Part shown: in pieces, positions 17,165 to 28,753 of the stretch | Layout of the letters: each line of letters starts with the position of its first letter | Numbering within the stretch: position 1 is the first letter of the stretch | Assembly (NCBI GenBank): GCA_041390865.1 | Contig: JAWKPC010000014.1 | Span: 58,361 to 122,360 of the forward strand | Direction of reading: 5' to 3' | Length of the DNA: 64,000 nucleotides | Source of the DNA: JAUIIK01 sp041390865 | GTDB taxonomy: Bacteria; Chloroflexota; Chloroflexia; Thermomicrobiales; CFX8 | Program-made: the position numbers and the translations under genes | Notes under the pieces: generated by a model | What the model was told of the DNA's origin: nothing | Databases searched by the model: none | The model's input: only the letters and a program-made list of their open reading frames with translations

Positions 17165-18457
17165 ATGAGTCACCCGGTTATTCAAGCGAGCGACCTGAGC
17201 AAGCGCTACTGGCTGGGCGAGCACCAGAACTACGTGACCTTGCGGGACGCTATCGCCAACACGCTATTCGGACCGGCGCGGAATCTGAACCGGCGCATTC
17301 GAGGCGAATCAAGAGATCAAGCCCGGCGCGGCGCTCATTCCGATGACTTTATCTGGGCGCTAAAGGATGTCGATCTCGAGATCAATCATGGAGACATCGT
17401 CGGGTTCATCGGTCGAAACGGCGCCGGGAAGACGACCTTGCTCAAGATCTTGTCGCGAATCACGACGCCGGATACAGGACGGGCGGTGATCCACGGACGT
17501 GTCGGCTCGCTGCTTGAAGTCGGGACTGGATTCCACCCGGAGCTGACCGGAAGAGAGAACGTCTATCTGAACGGCGCCATCCTCGGGATGCGTCGGCACG
17601 AGATCAAGCGCCGTTTCGACGAGATCGTCGATTTCGGCGCGGTCGAGCGGTTCATCGACACGCCGGTCAAGCGCTACTCGAGCGGTATGTACATGCGCCT
17701 GGCCTTCGCCGTGGCGGCCCATCTGGATACCGAGATTTTGATGATCGACGAGGTCCTGGCGGTCGGAGATATCGCGTTCCAGCAGAAGTGTCTCGGGAAG
17801 ATGGGCGACGTCGCACGCGACGGCCGGACCGTCCTGTTTGTCAGCCACAACCTGCTGGCGCTCCAGAGCCTCTGCAACCGCGCCTACTGGATCGACCAGG
17901 GGCGGATCATCGAGGAAGGTTCGCCTGGAAAGCTGGTCTCCAATTATCTTCAGGCGTCCTATTCCCTTCAGACCGAACAGATCTGGGACGACCCGGAGAC
18001 CGCACCCGGGAACGACGTCATCCGGTTGAAACGGGTCAGCGTCCGTCCGACCCACCCCGACGAAGACGATCAGATCACTGTCCGGACTCCGCTCACGATC
18101 GAATTTGACTACTGGGTGCGAGAAGATGATGTCTACGTGAAGCCGAGCCTGAATCTCTATAACAATCAGGGTATCCAGATTCTCAGCGCTATGGATCCCG
18201 AGCTTCAGGACTGGCGCGGCACGCCAATGCCGGCTGGCACGTACCGGGAAATCTGCCGGATTCCCGGCGATCTGCTGAACAGCGGGATGCATCGAGTCGA
18301 GTTCTGCACGCTCGTCAACGGACAGGACGAGTGGCGAGCGAACGACGTCCTGACCTTTGACGTCCTGGACACCAGTGATTTCCGGGCGGGCTGGTACGAC
18401 GACTGGGAGGGCGTCATCCGGCCAATGCTGCCGTGGAGGCGGGAGCACCTCGCGTGA
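17165..18457 (+). CDS. ABC exporter ATPase with C-terminal glycan-binding domain (Wzt-like)
   Basis: The 430-residue protein is the ATPase partner of the upstream permease. It has Walker A GRNGAGKTTLLKI, ABC signature YSSGMYMRLAFAVAAH and Walker B EILMIDEVLAVGD, followed by the D-loop and a switch His (FVSHNL). Residues from about 275 on form an extra beta-rich domain (RVSVRPTHPDEDDQITVRTP onward). It matches the Wzt C-terminal carbohydrate-binding domain, which recognises the terminal modification of the exported chain. A GTG of the next gene overlaps its stop. Export therefore probably depends on a defined chain end. Confidence 0.9.
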   Translation: MSHPVIQASDLSKRYWLGEHQNYVTLRDAIANTLFGPARNLNRRIRGESRDQARRGAHSDDFIWALKDVDLEINHGDIVGFIGRNGAGKTTLLKILSRITTPDTGRAVIHGRVGSLLEVGTGFHPELTGRENVYLNGAILGMRRHEIKRRFDEIVDFGAVERFIDTPVKRYSSGMYMRLAFAVAAHLDTEILMIDEVLAVGDIAFQQKCLGKMGDVARDGRTVLFVSHNLLALQSLCNRAYWIDQGRIIEEGSPGKLVSNYLQASYSLQTEQIWDDPETAPGNDVIRLKRVSVRPTHPDEDDQITVRTPLTIEFDYWVREDDVYVKPSLNLYNNQGIQILSAMDPELQDWRGTPMPAGTYREICRIPGDLLNSGMHRVEFCTLVNGQDEWRANDVLTFDVLDTSDFRAGWYDDWEGVIRPMLPWRREHLA

Positions 18458-19405
18458 GTAATCGACGGGAGCACTGCAGCCCGCTCGTTTCAATCGTGAT
18501 CCCCTGCTATAACCAGGCGAGGTATCTCCACGAATCAATAGAGAGCGTCCTCGCCCAAACGTATGACCGCATGGAGATCATCGTCGTGGATGACGGCTCG
18601 ACCGGATGACACCGCTGAGGTTGCGACTGCATACAGTGGCGTAACGCTCGTATCACAGGCCAACATGGGCCTTTCAGCCGCGCGGAATCTGGGGTTGAGG
18701 GTGAGCCGCGGCGAGATGCTCGTGTTCCTCGATGCCGATGACCGTCTGCTGCCCGAGGCAGTGAGCGCCGGCGTTGCCAGCCTGGGCGAACATCCGGATT
18801 GTGCCTTTGCTTACGGCCAGTACCAGTTCATCGACGAAGACGGCTTGCTGATTCGGACGATGGAACGAGACGGGAACGGTGGCAACACCTATCTCGACTT
18901 TCTCCGAGACAATCGGATAGGCATGCACGCGACGGTTATCTATCGACGCTGGGTCTTTGAACAGCTCGGAGACTTCGACACGAAACTGACGGCCTGCGAA
19001 GACTACGACATGTACCTCCGCGTCGCGCGATGTTATCCCGTCGTCGAGCACCCGGTGATGACAGCCGAGTACCGCCGGCATCCCGAGAGCATGTCCAGCA
19101 ATGGCCGGGCGATGCTCAAGTCTGTCCTGACCGTGCTCGACGCCCAGCTTCCTTATGTCAATGACGACCCGGACCTGCTGGACGCGCTCATCGACGGAAG
19201 GCGCCGGGTCATCGGCTTCTACACCGCTCGGATCGTTCGCCGCACGCTTCCGCCGCGTATGAGCCGTTATAACTTCCGTCACTCGCTATCCGATTTCTGG
19301 TGGCTGCTCCGGTCGCATCCCGCCGGATTCATTCATTCGATGTTGTGGCTGCCGAAGATTTTCGAACGCAGAGCCAATAGTCGGGGAGAGTATGCATCAA
19401 CCTGA
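18454..19405 (+). pseudogene. Family 2 glycosyltransferase interrupted by a frameshift
   Basis: The GT2 N-terminus begins at the GTG 18454, overlapping the ATPase stop. It reads SPLVSIVIPCYNQARYLHES, then SVLAQTYDRMEIIVVDDGST. A premature TGA follows at 18606. One base out of phase, the normal sequence resumes as DDTAEVATAYSGVTLVSQ, NMGLSAARNLGLRVSRGE and the DXD motif FLDADDRLLPE. It runs to 19405. A one-base indel at about 18600-18606 explains this. If real, the second glycosyltransferase of the locus may carry the function. If an assembly error, the gene is intact and would add a sugar to the exported chain. Confidence 0.8.
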
Positions 19406-21065
19406 TCATCCGTTTGAGAACAGGCCGCTCGTATCGGTCATCATGATCTTCCTCGATGAAGAGCGCTTCATCGAAGAGGCGATCGAGAGCGTCCTGGCAC
19501 AATCCTATCCGGCCTGGGAGTTGCTTCTCGTCGACGACGGTTCAACCGACCGGAGTTCCGAGATCGCGCGCGAGTACGCCGCGAAACATCCTGATCGCAT
19601 TACCTATCTGAGCCATCCCGAGCACGAGAATCGCGGGATGAGCGCTACGCGCAACCTTGGAATCCAACATGCAGGCGGAGAATACATTTCGTTTCTCGAT
19701 GCCGACGATGTCTGGTTCTCCTACAGCCTGGCGCGCCAGGTCGCGGCGATGGAAGCTTGCCCCGATGCCGGCCTGATTCACGGCTCGACCGAGTACTGGT
19801 TCAGCTGGAGCAATGCACCGGATGACCTCTATGCCGATTATGTCGATTTTCTATCGGATGAAACCCCCGGCCTCGATCAGCTCTATCCGCCCGGCGAGCT
19901 GCTTATCAGATTTCTGGAAGACTCGCACACGCTCCCGAGCATGTGCAGCGTCATCGCGACCCGGAAGCTGGTGGAACAGATCGGCGGGTTCGATGAGCGA
20001 TTCAAGGGCCTGTATGAAGATCAGGTCTTTCTTGCCAAAGCCGGCCTCGCAGCCCCGGTCTACATTTCCAGCGAGGTCTGGGCACGCTACCGACAGCACG
20101 GCGGCTCCGCCTGCAACATGGCTGCGCCTGAACGCCTCGCCGCGATGCGGAAGGTGTATCTGCGCTGGCTGGTGTCCTACCTTCGAGCGGAGCAGGTCGA
20201 GGACGAGCGTATCTGGGAATTGCTTCGGGAAGCGTGGACGGAAGTTCAACACCCATTCCGGACACGTTTGAAAGACCTACGGAAGCCGCAACGGTTCAAA
20301 CGAGTTGTCGGGAGCCGGCTTGAAGCTGCTGCTGCCGCGATACTTCCGGAACGGGTGACAAACGGCCTGCGTCGAGCGTCCGCCGGCAGCCTCGTTACCG
20401 TACCGCCGGGCATGGTGCGGTTCGGCAATCTCCGTCGTCTGAGCCCGCTCGATCCCGGATTCGGGTACAACCGCGGCGGGCCGATCGACCGCTACTACAT
20501 CGAGCGATTCCTGGAATGGCATGGAGACGACATCGCCGGCCGGGTCCTCGAAATCGGAGAGCGGACCTACACCGTCCGTTTCGGCGGCGACAAGGTCAGG
20601 CAGAGCGACGTACTCCACGTCCACGACGGCAATCCCGAGGCGACCATCGTCGGGGATCTTGCGACGGCCGACCACATTCCTTCCGACACATTCGATTGCG
20701 TGATCATCACCCAGACACTCCACCTCATCTACGACTATCAGGCCGCGCTGGAGACGATCCACCGGATTCTCAAACCAGGTGGAGTCATGCTGGCGACCGT
20801 CCCTGGCACGACGCAGTCGAGCCGGGATGAGTGGGCCGGCATCTGGTACTGGTCGTTCACGCGGCATTCCGTGCAACGCCTGATCGCCGATACGTTTCCG
20901 CAGGGAATCGCTCAGATCGAGTCCTACGGCAACGTCCTGGCAGCCGCGGCGTTCCTCTATGGGGTCGCGGCATGGGAGCTGACCGATCAGGAGCGCGATT
21001 ATCGCGATCCGCAATACGAGATGGTCGTTACGATCCGAGCCCGTAAAGCACCGACCCCTGCATGA
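19392..21065 (+). CDS. Fusion of GT2 glycosyltransferase and SAM-dependent methyltransferase
   Basis: The 557-residue protein has two enzymes. Residues 1-330 form a GT-A glycosyltransferase (PLVSVIMIFLDEERFIEEAI, LLVDDGSTDRS, and DXD in SFLDADDVWFS). Residues 350-557 form a class I methyltransferase. Its entry is GFGYNRGGPIDRYYIERFL, motif I is the degenerate RVLEIGERTYTVRFGG, and TFDCVIITQTLHLIYD and HRILKPGGVMLATVPG follow. A methyl group on the chain end could be the signal read by the Wzt-like domain upstream, which is an inference. The ATG overlaps the preceding GT2 gene by 14 bp, and its own stop overlaps the deacetylase start. Confidence 0.87.
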   Translation: MHQPDHPFENRPLVSVIMIFLDEERFIEEAIESVLAQSYPAWELLLVDDGSTDRSSEIAREYAAKHPDRITYLSHPEHENRGMSATRNLGIQHAGGEYISFLDADDVWFSYSLARQVAAMEACPDAGLIHGSTEYWFSWSNAPDDLYADYVDFLSDETPGLDQLYPPGELLIRFLEDSHTLPSMCSVIATRKLVEQIGGFDERFKGLYEDQVFLAKAGLAAPVYISSEVWARYRQHGGSACNMAAPERLAAMRKVYLRWLVSYLRAEQVEDERIWELLREAWTEVQHPFRTRLKDLRKPQRFKRVVGSRLEAAAAAILPERVTNGLRRASAGSLVTVPPGMVRFGNLRRLSPLDPGFGYNRGGPIDRYYIERFLEWHGDDIAGRVLEIGERTYTVRFGGDKVRQSDVLHVHDGNPEATIVGDLATADHIPSDTFDCVIITQTLHLIYDYQAALETIHRILKPGGVMLATVPGTTQSSRDEWAGIWYWSFTRHSVQRLIADTFPQGIAQIESYGNVLAAAAFLYGVAAWELTDQERDYRDPQYEMVVTIRARKAPTPA

Positions 21066-22087
21066 AGCAAGGGCTGCGAGCGGCAAGGAGACGCCTTCGA
21101 AGACTCCGGCGGCCCGGTCGCGGGGCCATCGTGCTGATGTATCACAGCATCAGCGAGGGACTGTGTCCCTGGGAGCTTGCGGTCAGCCCGGGCGTGTTCG
21201 CCGGGCAACTGGAGATACTGACGAAGCACGCATCGGTCATGTCCCTCAGCGACATGCTGGCAGGACTGGATCGTGGAATGTTGCCGGAACGCTGCGTCGC
21301 GATCACATTCGACGACGGCTACGCAGACAATCTGGAAGCAGCGAAACCGATCCTCGAACAGTTCGAGTGCCCGGCCACCGTCTTCGTCGTCGCCGGCCTC
21401 GTTGGTTCGCAACAGCCCTTCTGGTGGGACGAACTCGCGCATCTCACCCTGACTCCATGCGAGTTGCCGAAGGTCGTTCGCCTTATGATTGACGGCCGTC
21501 CATTCAGTTTTCCACTGGGCGACGACGCGGTGATCGATCGTTCCCCATCAGGCGACGGATCCTGGCGCTTCCACGAGCCTCCTCCAACCGGGCGGCATCG
21601 CTTGCTTCAGGCAGTGTGGGAGCGATTGCAACTCGCGTCGGGCGAGATTCGCCGTCAGGCCCTCGATGAATTGAGACGCCAGGCACAACTGGACGATGCG
21701 CGTGCCTTGGACCGCCGGATTATGGATGCCAACGAGGTCGCTCGGCTGTCTGAAGGAGGGCTGATCGAGATCGGCGCCCACACCATGACGCATCCCATCC
21801 TCGCCCGCCTTCCGGTAGCCAATCAAATCGATGAGATCAAGCAGAGTAAGACAACCCTGGAACAGATCACCGGCAAGCCCGTATCGGACTTCTCCTACCC
21901 GCATGGAGGCCGAGCCGATTACAGTCAGGCGACGGTCCAGGCAGTACGCGACGCCGGTTTCCGTAGCTCCTGCACGACAATCGAAGACTGGTTACGACCG
22001 AACGTTGACCGCTACCAGCTTCCCCGCATCCACGTCCCGCCAGCCTCCGGGACAGACTTCGAACGGTTGCTGAGCTACTGGCTGTAG
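21062..22087 (+). CDS. Polysaccharide deacetylase (NodB homology domain)
   Basis: The 341-residue protein has a basic N-terminus (KQGLRAARRRLRRLRR) and a NodB deacetylase domain. The metal/catalytic motif 1 is VAITFDDGYADN. Motif 2 is IEIGAHTMTHPILARL, with the two zinc histidines. A later motif is DFSYPHGGRADYS. It would remove N- or O-acetyl groups from a glycan. Position and ATGA overlap put it as the last gene of the export locus, so it may trim the exported polysaccharide. No signal peptide is obvious, although the basic stretch could be a membrane-adjacent anchor. Confidence 0.87.
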   Translation: MKQGLRAARRRLRRLRRPGRGAIVLMYHSISEGLCPWELAVSPGVFAGQLEILTKHASVMSLSDMLAGLDRGMLPERCVAITFDDGYADNLEAAKPILEQFECPATVFVVAGLVGSQQPFWWDELAHLTLTPCELPKVVRLMIDGRPFSFPLGDDAVIDRSPSGDGSWRFHEPPPTGRHRLLQAVWERLQLASGEIRRQALDELRRQAQLDDARALDRRIMDANEVARLSEGGLIEIGAHTMTHPILARLPVANQIDEIKQSKTTLEQITGKPVSDFSYPHGGRADYSQATVQAVRDAGFRSSCTTIEDWLRPNVDRYQLPRIHVPPASGTDFERLLSYWL

Positions 22088-22119
22088 AGTGCATCTGTTG
22101 TCGAAATCCGGGATGGTTC

Positions 22120-22185
22120 GGATGGGGCTCGCGCCCATCCAGACAAGACCGTGCATACGTAGGCGAATAGAGACGAGCCCCATCC
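22120..22185. repeat. Inverted repeat between convergent genes
   Basis: GGATGGGGCTCG (22120-22131) pairs perfectly with CGAGCCCCATCC (22174-22185) around a 42-nt loop. It lies downstream of the deacetylase and downstream of the convergent Fe-S reductase gene. It could act as a bidirectional transcription end or be a short dispersed palindrome. No T-run is adjacent. Confidence 0.4.
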
Positions 22186-22263
22186 CTACGGTGTTCCCGT
22201 ATGAAGGCAACCCGCGGCGACTTCTGGATGACCGAGTATTGGTCGAACGCTGGCGCCGCGATG

Positions 22264-24358
<2,095 letters not shown>

Positions 24359-24362
<4 letters not shown>

Positions 24363-24802
24363 ACCGCGTCCTCACGAGCAGCCCGGCCGATGCCGGCCAT
24401 GGCACTCAGCCCGACGGCGAAGGCGGCGCCGGTCGCGGCGAGCATCAAGGCCAGGATGAGGCCGCCGAGAGCGACGACCCATCCGGTTCCGTCCGGGCCG
24501 TTCAGCAGCCCGATCAGGCCGGCGACGATCCCGGCCATGGCCGGTAGGAAGAGCAGGACAACGAGGACGATGCCGAGCGGCTGTCGGGCGGCGGCCAGTC
24601 GGGCTTTCGCGGCAGCATAGCGGCCGGGCTGGGTCAAGCCGACGTAGACGCCGATTCCGATCGCGCCGAGCGATATGGCTGTCGCGCCAAACACGCGGGT
24701 CCAGTGCAGGCTGGGCATCTCTGCGACCGTGATCAATGCCACACCAACCACCAGCCCGATGGCAGAAATCAATTGGTAGTTCTGGCGGATGGTCGTCATC
24801 AT
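24359..24802 (-). CDS. Four-helix membrane protein of the ETF module
   Basis: The 147-residue product has four predicted membrane helices (for example LISAIGLVVGVALITVA and GIVLVVLLFLPAMAGIVA) and no recognised catalytic motif. Its stop overlaps the ATG of the Fe-S reductase (ATGA), and it sits 70 bp downstream of etfA. It is therefore very probably cotranscribed with the electron-transfer genes. It may assist assembly or anchoring of the reductase. I cannot assign it to a named family. Confidence 0.6.
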
Positions 24803-24872
24803 TGCAACGGCCGCCGTCCGTTTCTAGTGGAGAAACCGGGCGAGAGCGGCAATGCTCGCCGTTCCCGTTTCC

Positions 24873-25841
24873 CTACGATTCCTCTCGCAACCGCGCCGTC
24901 AATGCCGGGACGATCTGGAGGGCGTCACCGACGACCCCGAAGTCGGCCACGTCGAAGATCGGCGCGTCCTCGTCGGTGTTGATCGCGATGATATTGCTAC
25001 TGCCCTGCATACCGACCAGATGCTGGATCGCGCCGGAGATCCCGACAGCGACATAGAGGCTCGGCTTCACGACCTTACCGGTCTGGCCGACCTGGTGGCT
25101 ATAGGGCACCCAGCCGGCGTCAACGATGGCTCGGCTCGCGCCGGGAGCCCCGCCGAGCTGTCCGGCAAGTTCCTCGACGATGATGTAGTTGTCGGCCGAT
25201 CCCAGTCCCCGGCCGCCGCTGACGATGACCGTCGCGTCTTCCAGATTCGGGCCTTCCGATACTTCCTCGATCGTCTCGAGCAAGCGAACCCGACAACGGG
25301 AATCATCGATCGCCGGCGATACCTCGCGAACCTCGGCGCTGCCGCCGACCGCCTCGATCGGGAACGCCTTCGGGCGTATCTGGACGAGGTGCGGCCCATC
25401 ATTATCGAGGGTTACGGTCCCGATCGTCTCCGCACCGTACGGCGCAGTTACGACGATATCGTCGCCATCGTAGGAAACGTTGGTCGCATTGGAGATCGCG
25501 CCGATGCCGAGGCGGCCGACAAGCCGGGCCTGAATATCGCGTGCCGAGAACATGCTCGGAAAGAGGACCAGATCGGGACTCTCGTCGTTGAGCAGCGCCG
25601 CCATCGCGTCCACGTGCGGGTCGACGACGAAATCGCCAAAGCGAGCATCATTCCCGACATAGACAGCGGAGGCGCCGTGCTCGCCGAGCAACTCGACCGT
25701 CCCGGCGGCATCCGGATGGAGGACGACAGCCTCCGCGGTTCCAATCGATCGGGCAAGGGTCAGCAATTCGAGTGACAGCTTGTCCGGCCGCCCCTCAACA
25801 TCCACCTCGACCCATACCCAGACTCGTCGTTCAGCCATCAA
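24873..25841 (-). CDS. etfA: Electron transfer flavoprotein alpha subunit
   Basis: The 322-residue protein shows the ETF-alpha FAD-binding C-terminus, AVGISGAIQHLVGMQGSSN, followed by INTDEDAPIFDVADFGVVGD. Earlier comes the SGGRGLGSADNYIIVEELA segment and VGQTGKVVKPSLY. Together with ETF-beta it shuttles electrons from acyl-CoA dehydrogenases to a membrane quinone reductase. The order etfB-etfA-membrane protein-Fe-S reductase makes a self-contained route to menaquinone. Length matches the family. A 56-bp gap separates it from etfB. Confidence 0.93.
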   Translation of the reverse strand: MMAERRVWVWVEVDVEGRPDKLSLELLTLARSIGTAEAVVLHPDAAGTVELLGEHGASAVYVGNDARFGDFVVDPHVDAMAALLNDESPDLVLFPSMFSARDIQARLVGRLGIGAISNATNVSYDGDDIVVTAPYGAETIGTVTLDNDGPHLVQIRPKAFPIEAVGGSAEVREVSPAIDDSRCRVRLLETIEEVSEGPNLEDATVIVSGGRGLGSADNYIIVEELAGQLGGAPGASRAIVDAGWVPYSHQVGQTGKVVKPSLYVAVGISGAIQHLVGMQGSSNIIAINTDEDAPIFDVADFGVVGDALQIVPALTARLREES

Positions 25842-25897
25842 TACTCCCCCGTAATTCTGCTCTGCAAATTCTTGTTGTATCGGACAGTATCCGGCGA

Positions 25898-26680
25898 CTA
25901 GATCACTTCGATGCGTTTGAGATAGGCGACGATCTGGTCGATGCTGTCGCCGCCGTCGTCGTGGATCTTGACGCCCTCTTTTTCGACCGTTTCGGTCGCG
26001 ATCTCGGTAACTCGCTCCTGTGCTCCCGCCTCGCCGACCAGCGAGGCATCCAGGCCGAGATCGGCGAGCGATTTGACATCGACTGGCTTACGCTTCGCCT
26101 GCATCAATCCGCGGAACGTCGGATAGCGCGGTTCAGCGATGCTGGCCGTGACGGTCATGACGACCGGAAGCGTTGCCTGGATCGTCTGGACGCCGGTGTC
26201 GACGGCACGTTTCACGGTAATCGAATCTCCGTCGACTTCCGCTTCGCGTGCGAAGGTAAGTTGCGGCAACCCGAGCATTTCGGCCAGAGCGCCGGGAACC
26301 ATGCCGCTGTAGGCATCGGTGCTCTCCGTTGCGCAGATGACCAGGTCCGCGTCGAGCGGTTCGACCGCCGCCGCAAGCGTTCGGGCAGTTCCGAGCGCGT
26401 CGCTTCCGGCGAGACTCTCGTCGACGATATGCATCGCATTGTGCGCGCCCATCGCCAGAGCACGGCGTAGCGCATCATCAGCCGCTTCCGGCCCCATCGT
26501 GACGACGGTCACCTCGCCACCGTGCATCTCGGCGAGCTGGAGGGCGATCTCGACTCCGTATTCATCGGCGGTATCGAGCACGGATTCTCCGGGATCTCGA
26601 ACGAGCCGTCTCGTTTCCGGATCGACGACCATCGGCAGATCGGGATTCGGTACGTGCTTTACGCAAACAACAATATTCAT
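25898..26680 (-). CDS. etfB: Electron transfer flavoprotein beta subunit
   Basis: The 260-residue protein is the ETF beta subunit, which binds AMP and contacts dehydrogenase partners. Landmarks are the N-terminal NIVVCVKHVPNP, DEYGVEIALQLAEMHGGEVTVV, and the beta signature region STDAYSGMVPGALAEMLGLPQ. The C-terminal RGLMQAKRKPVDV is the recognition-loop region for acyl-CoA dehydrogenases. It is the first gene of the ETF operon and is divergent from the AraC-type regulator across 290 bp. No dehydrogenase gene accompanies it, so the partners must be encoded elsewhere. Confidence 0.93.
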   Translation of the reverse strand: MNIVVCVKHVPNPDLPMVVDPETRRLVRDPGESVLDTADEYGVEIALQLAEMHGGEVTVVTMGPEAADDALRRALAMGAHNAMHIVDESLAGSDALGTARTLAAAVEPLDADLVICATESTDAYSGMVPGALAEMLGLPQLTFAREAEVDGDSITVKRAVDTGVQTIQATLPVVMTVTASIAEPRYPTFRGLMQAKRKPVDVKSLADLGLDASLVGEAGAQERVTEIATETVEKEGVKIHDDGGDSIDQIVAYLKRIEVI

Positions 26681-26970
26681 GCTTTAACCTTGCTGGCTAC
26701 GATCGTCATTCTCCCCAGGGGAACGGATCGCAAAACATCATAGGAGAGGACCCGGGGTAATTCAACCGTGGCCCATATCTTACGGAAATCTTACGAACAA
26801 TCGAGCTATCCGGTACGTCCATCGCTATTCTTAACTGCGTATGTCAGTATGAGGGACCAGTCGAATGCAAGGAACCGGACTACACCTATGTCAGAGGACG
26901 CTACCTACTACCTGGGATTCGGCGGCTGCCGGATCCGGCCCGGATCCGTTCGGCGGGGACGGAGGCGCTG

Positions 26971-27816
26971 ATGGGTGAAGCAGCCGTTGATTTTCGAAGT
27001 GAATGGTCGAGGAAGTTGACCGTCTCGGGAGCCCGCGTTAGCGAGATCAAATTCCATCCGGACCAGTTCTGCCCGAAACACTGGCACAAGCATCCGAGCC
27101 TCGGGATTGTCATCCAGGGAGTTGTCGTCAAGGAATTCGCGAAGGCCACCGTCGTCATCGAGTCCAGCGGCGGATTCGCGATGCCGGCGGGCATCCTCCA
27201 TAGCGACCACTTCGGACCCGGCAGCCGCGTCGTCATAATCGAGATCGATCCGGAGCACCCGATTAGCGCCCAGCGGCTCGAGGTATGCGGGCCGATCTTC
27301 GAGCGATGGCACAAGTTCGACGATCAACGGCTGAGCCGGCTCGGACAGCGGCTCGTCCGCGAACTCCGCCGCCCGGACGACGCCACGTCGATGGCGGTCG
27401 ACGGGCTCGTCGGTGAGATCCTGTCAGTCGCCACGCGCTGCAACGGCTTCACGAGCGAATCGGACCAGCAGGACCTTCCCGACTGGCTCATCGAGGCTCG
27501 CGATTACGCGCGTTCGGAACTCAACCGGCGCATTTCAGTGCCGGAGATCGCGGAGCGGGTCGGCGTTCATCCCGCCTACCTCGCCCGTCGCTTCCGCTCA
27601 GAATTCGGTGTCACGCCAGCAGCTTACGCGCGCAACGCCCGGCTGAACTGGGCGTCGGAGCGCCTGATAGAGACCGATCTCTCTATCGCCGAGATCGCGA
27701 TCCAGGCAGGATTCTCGGACCAGAGCCATTTCACCCGCGCATTCAAACGCTTCGTCGACCTGACGCCGGCCCAGTACCGTGATAGCTTCCAGAACAATAG
27801 CGGGATGCGCGGCTAG
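26971..27816 (+). CDS. AraC-family transcriptional regulator with cupin sensor domain
   Basis: The 281-residue regulator has an N-terminal cupin. FCPKHWHKHPSLGIVIQG holds a HxH metal or ligand site, and the fold runs on to MPAGILHSDHFGPGSRVV. A C-terminal AraC DNA-binding domain covers about residues 180-275. VPEIAERVGVHPAYLARRFR is the first helix-turn-helix, and AEIAIQAGFSDQSHFTRAFK with TPAQYR is the second. GGAGG precedes the ATG. It is divergent from the ETF operon and convergent with tenA, so it may control etfBA. Its effector is unknown. Confidence 0.88.
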   Translation: MGEAAVDFRSEWSRKLTVSGARVSEIKFHPDQFCPKHWHKHPSLGIVIQGVVVKEFAKATVVIESSGGFAMPAGILHSDHFGPGSRVVIIEIDPEHPISAQRLEVCGPIFERWHKFDDQRLSRLGQRLVRELRRPDDATSMAVDGLVGEILSVATRCNGFTSESDQQDLPDWLIEARDYARSELNRRISVPEIAERVGVHPAYLARRFRSEFGVTPAAYARNARLNWASERLIETDLSIAEIAIQAGFSDQSHFTRAFKRFVDLTPAQYRDSFQNNSGMRG

Positions 27817-27827
27817 TCCCGTCCGAG

Positions 27828-28529
27828 TCAGGCCGGTGAGATTGCCGCCGGGGGCCACTGCTCCATGTTCCAGGCCATCTCCCAGAAGCCAAGCTCGTAG
27901 CGGCAGCTCAGGTCGAAAGCACGCGTCGCCGCGTCGAGCTGATGGCGGCCGGCACTCTCCCCGAGCTCGTTGAAGCGGCCGATGACCCAGTGGACCAGCT
28001 CGCCGTATTCGTCCGACGCGTATTCCTCGATCCAGGCAGCATAGCGCCCCTCATCCGGCAGGCCATTTTTCATCAGGTGCAGGCCGATATCGTGGTAGCC
28101 CCAGTGACATGGCAAAACGGCGGCGAGGCTGACCAGCAGATCTCGTTCGTAGACGGATGCCAGCAAATGGTTGCAGTACGCCTCGCAGGTCGGGGACGGC
28201 TGGATGTCGTCCAGCGCTCTCGGGTCGCCGCCGAAGCGTTCGTAGAGCGCCCGCAAGGCGTCGATTTCGTCATTGATGGTGGATGTCACGAGTTTGCCGA
28301 GCTGGGCCATCGATTCGAGATCGGGCGCCGACGATGCCGCGATCGACAGAACGCGGACGAACCGCAAAAGGAATTGGAAATCCTGCTCGAGGTAGAAGCG
28401 AAAGGTCTCCTCCGGCAGGCTGCCGTCGCCGATGCCGGTGACGGTCGGGTGTTCGAGGGTTCGCTTGTGGACGCTCGATGTCTGCTTTCGCAAAACGTCG
28501 AAGATCGGCATCGTTGCCGTCGAGATCAT
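27828..28529 (-). CDS. tenA: TenA-family thiaminase II / aminopyrimidine aminohydrolase
   Basis: The 233-residue all-helical protein belongs to the TenA/heme-oxygenase-like fold. TenA enzymes hydrolyse aminopyrimidines to recover HMP from degraded thiamine. Visible features are FRFYLEQDFQFLLRFVRVL, CEAYCNHLLASVYERDLLVSLA and LPCHWGYHDIG. The late YASDEYGELVHWVIGRFNEL has the typical E-Y-x-x-x-V pattern. It is the last gene of the TPP-riboswitch operon, starting about 3 bp after thiS. Since no thiC is in the window, TenA and ThiD together fit pyrimidine salvage here. Confidence 0.85.
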   Translation of the reverse strand: MISTATMPIFDVLRKQTSSVHKRTLEHPTVTGIGDGSLPEETFRFYLEQDFQFLLRFVRVLSIAASSAPDLESMAQLGKLVTSTINDEIDALRALYERFGGDPRALDDIQPSPTCEAYCNHLLASVYERDLLVSLAAVLPCHWGYHDIGLHLMKNGLPDEGRYAAWIEEYASDEYGELVHWVIGRFNELGESAGRHQLDAATRAFDLSCRYELGFWEMAWNMEQWPPAAISPA

Positions 28530-28531
28530 CG

Positions 28532-28753
28532 CTAGCCACCCCCGACCATCTGTAGGAGTTCGAGGTGATCTCCCGCGTGGATCTCCGTGCTATCGAAGTC
28601 GTAGCGCGGGATGATCTCGCCATTCAGTTCGACGGCGACCATGCGCCGTTCAATCTCCCGTCCGTCCAAAAGCTCGCCGATTGTCGAGTTTTCAGGTATC
28701 TCGATCGGCTTCCCGTTCAGTTCGACTTCCATCACTGTCTTACTCTGGGACAC
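28532..28753 (-). CDS. thiS: Thiamine biosynthesis sulfur carrier protein ThiS
   Basis: This small ubiquitin-like sulfur carrier ends in QMVGGG, the Gly-Gly tail that is adenylated and converted to a thiocarboxylate for thiazole synthesis with ThiG. The core VELNGKPIEIPENSTIGELL and RRMVAVELNGEIIPR match the family. I favour the GTG at 28753 because GGAAGG lies 8 nt upstream inside thiE. The ATG at 28732 is a shorter alternative without a good ribosome site. It sits between thiE and tenA in the thiamine operon. Confidence 0.88.
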   Translation of the reverse strand: MSQSKTVMEVELNGKPIEIPENSTIGELLDGREIERRMVAVELNGEIIPRYDFDSTEIHAGDHLELLQMVGGG

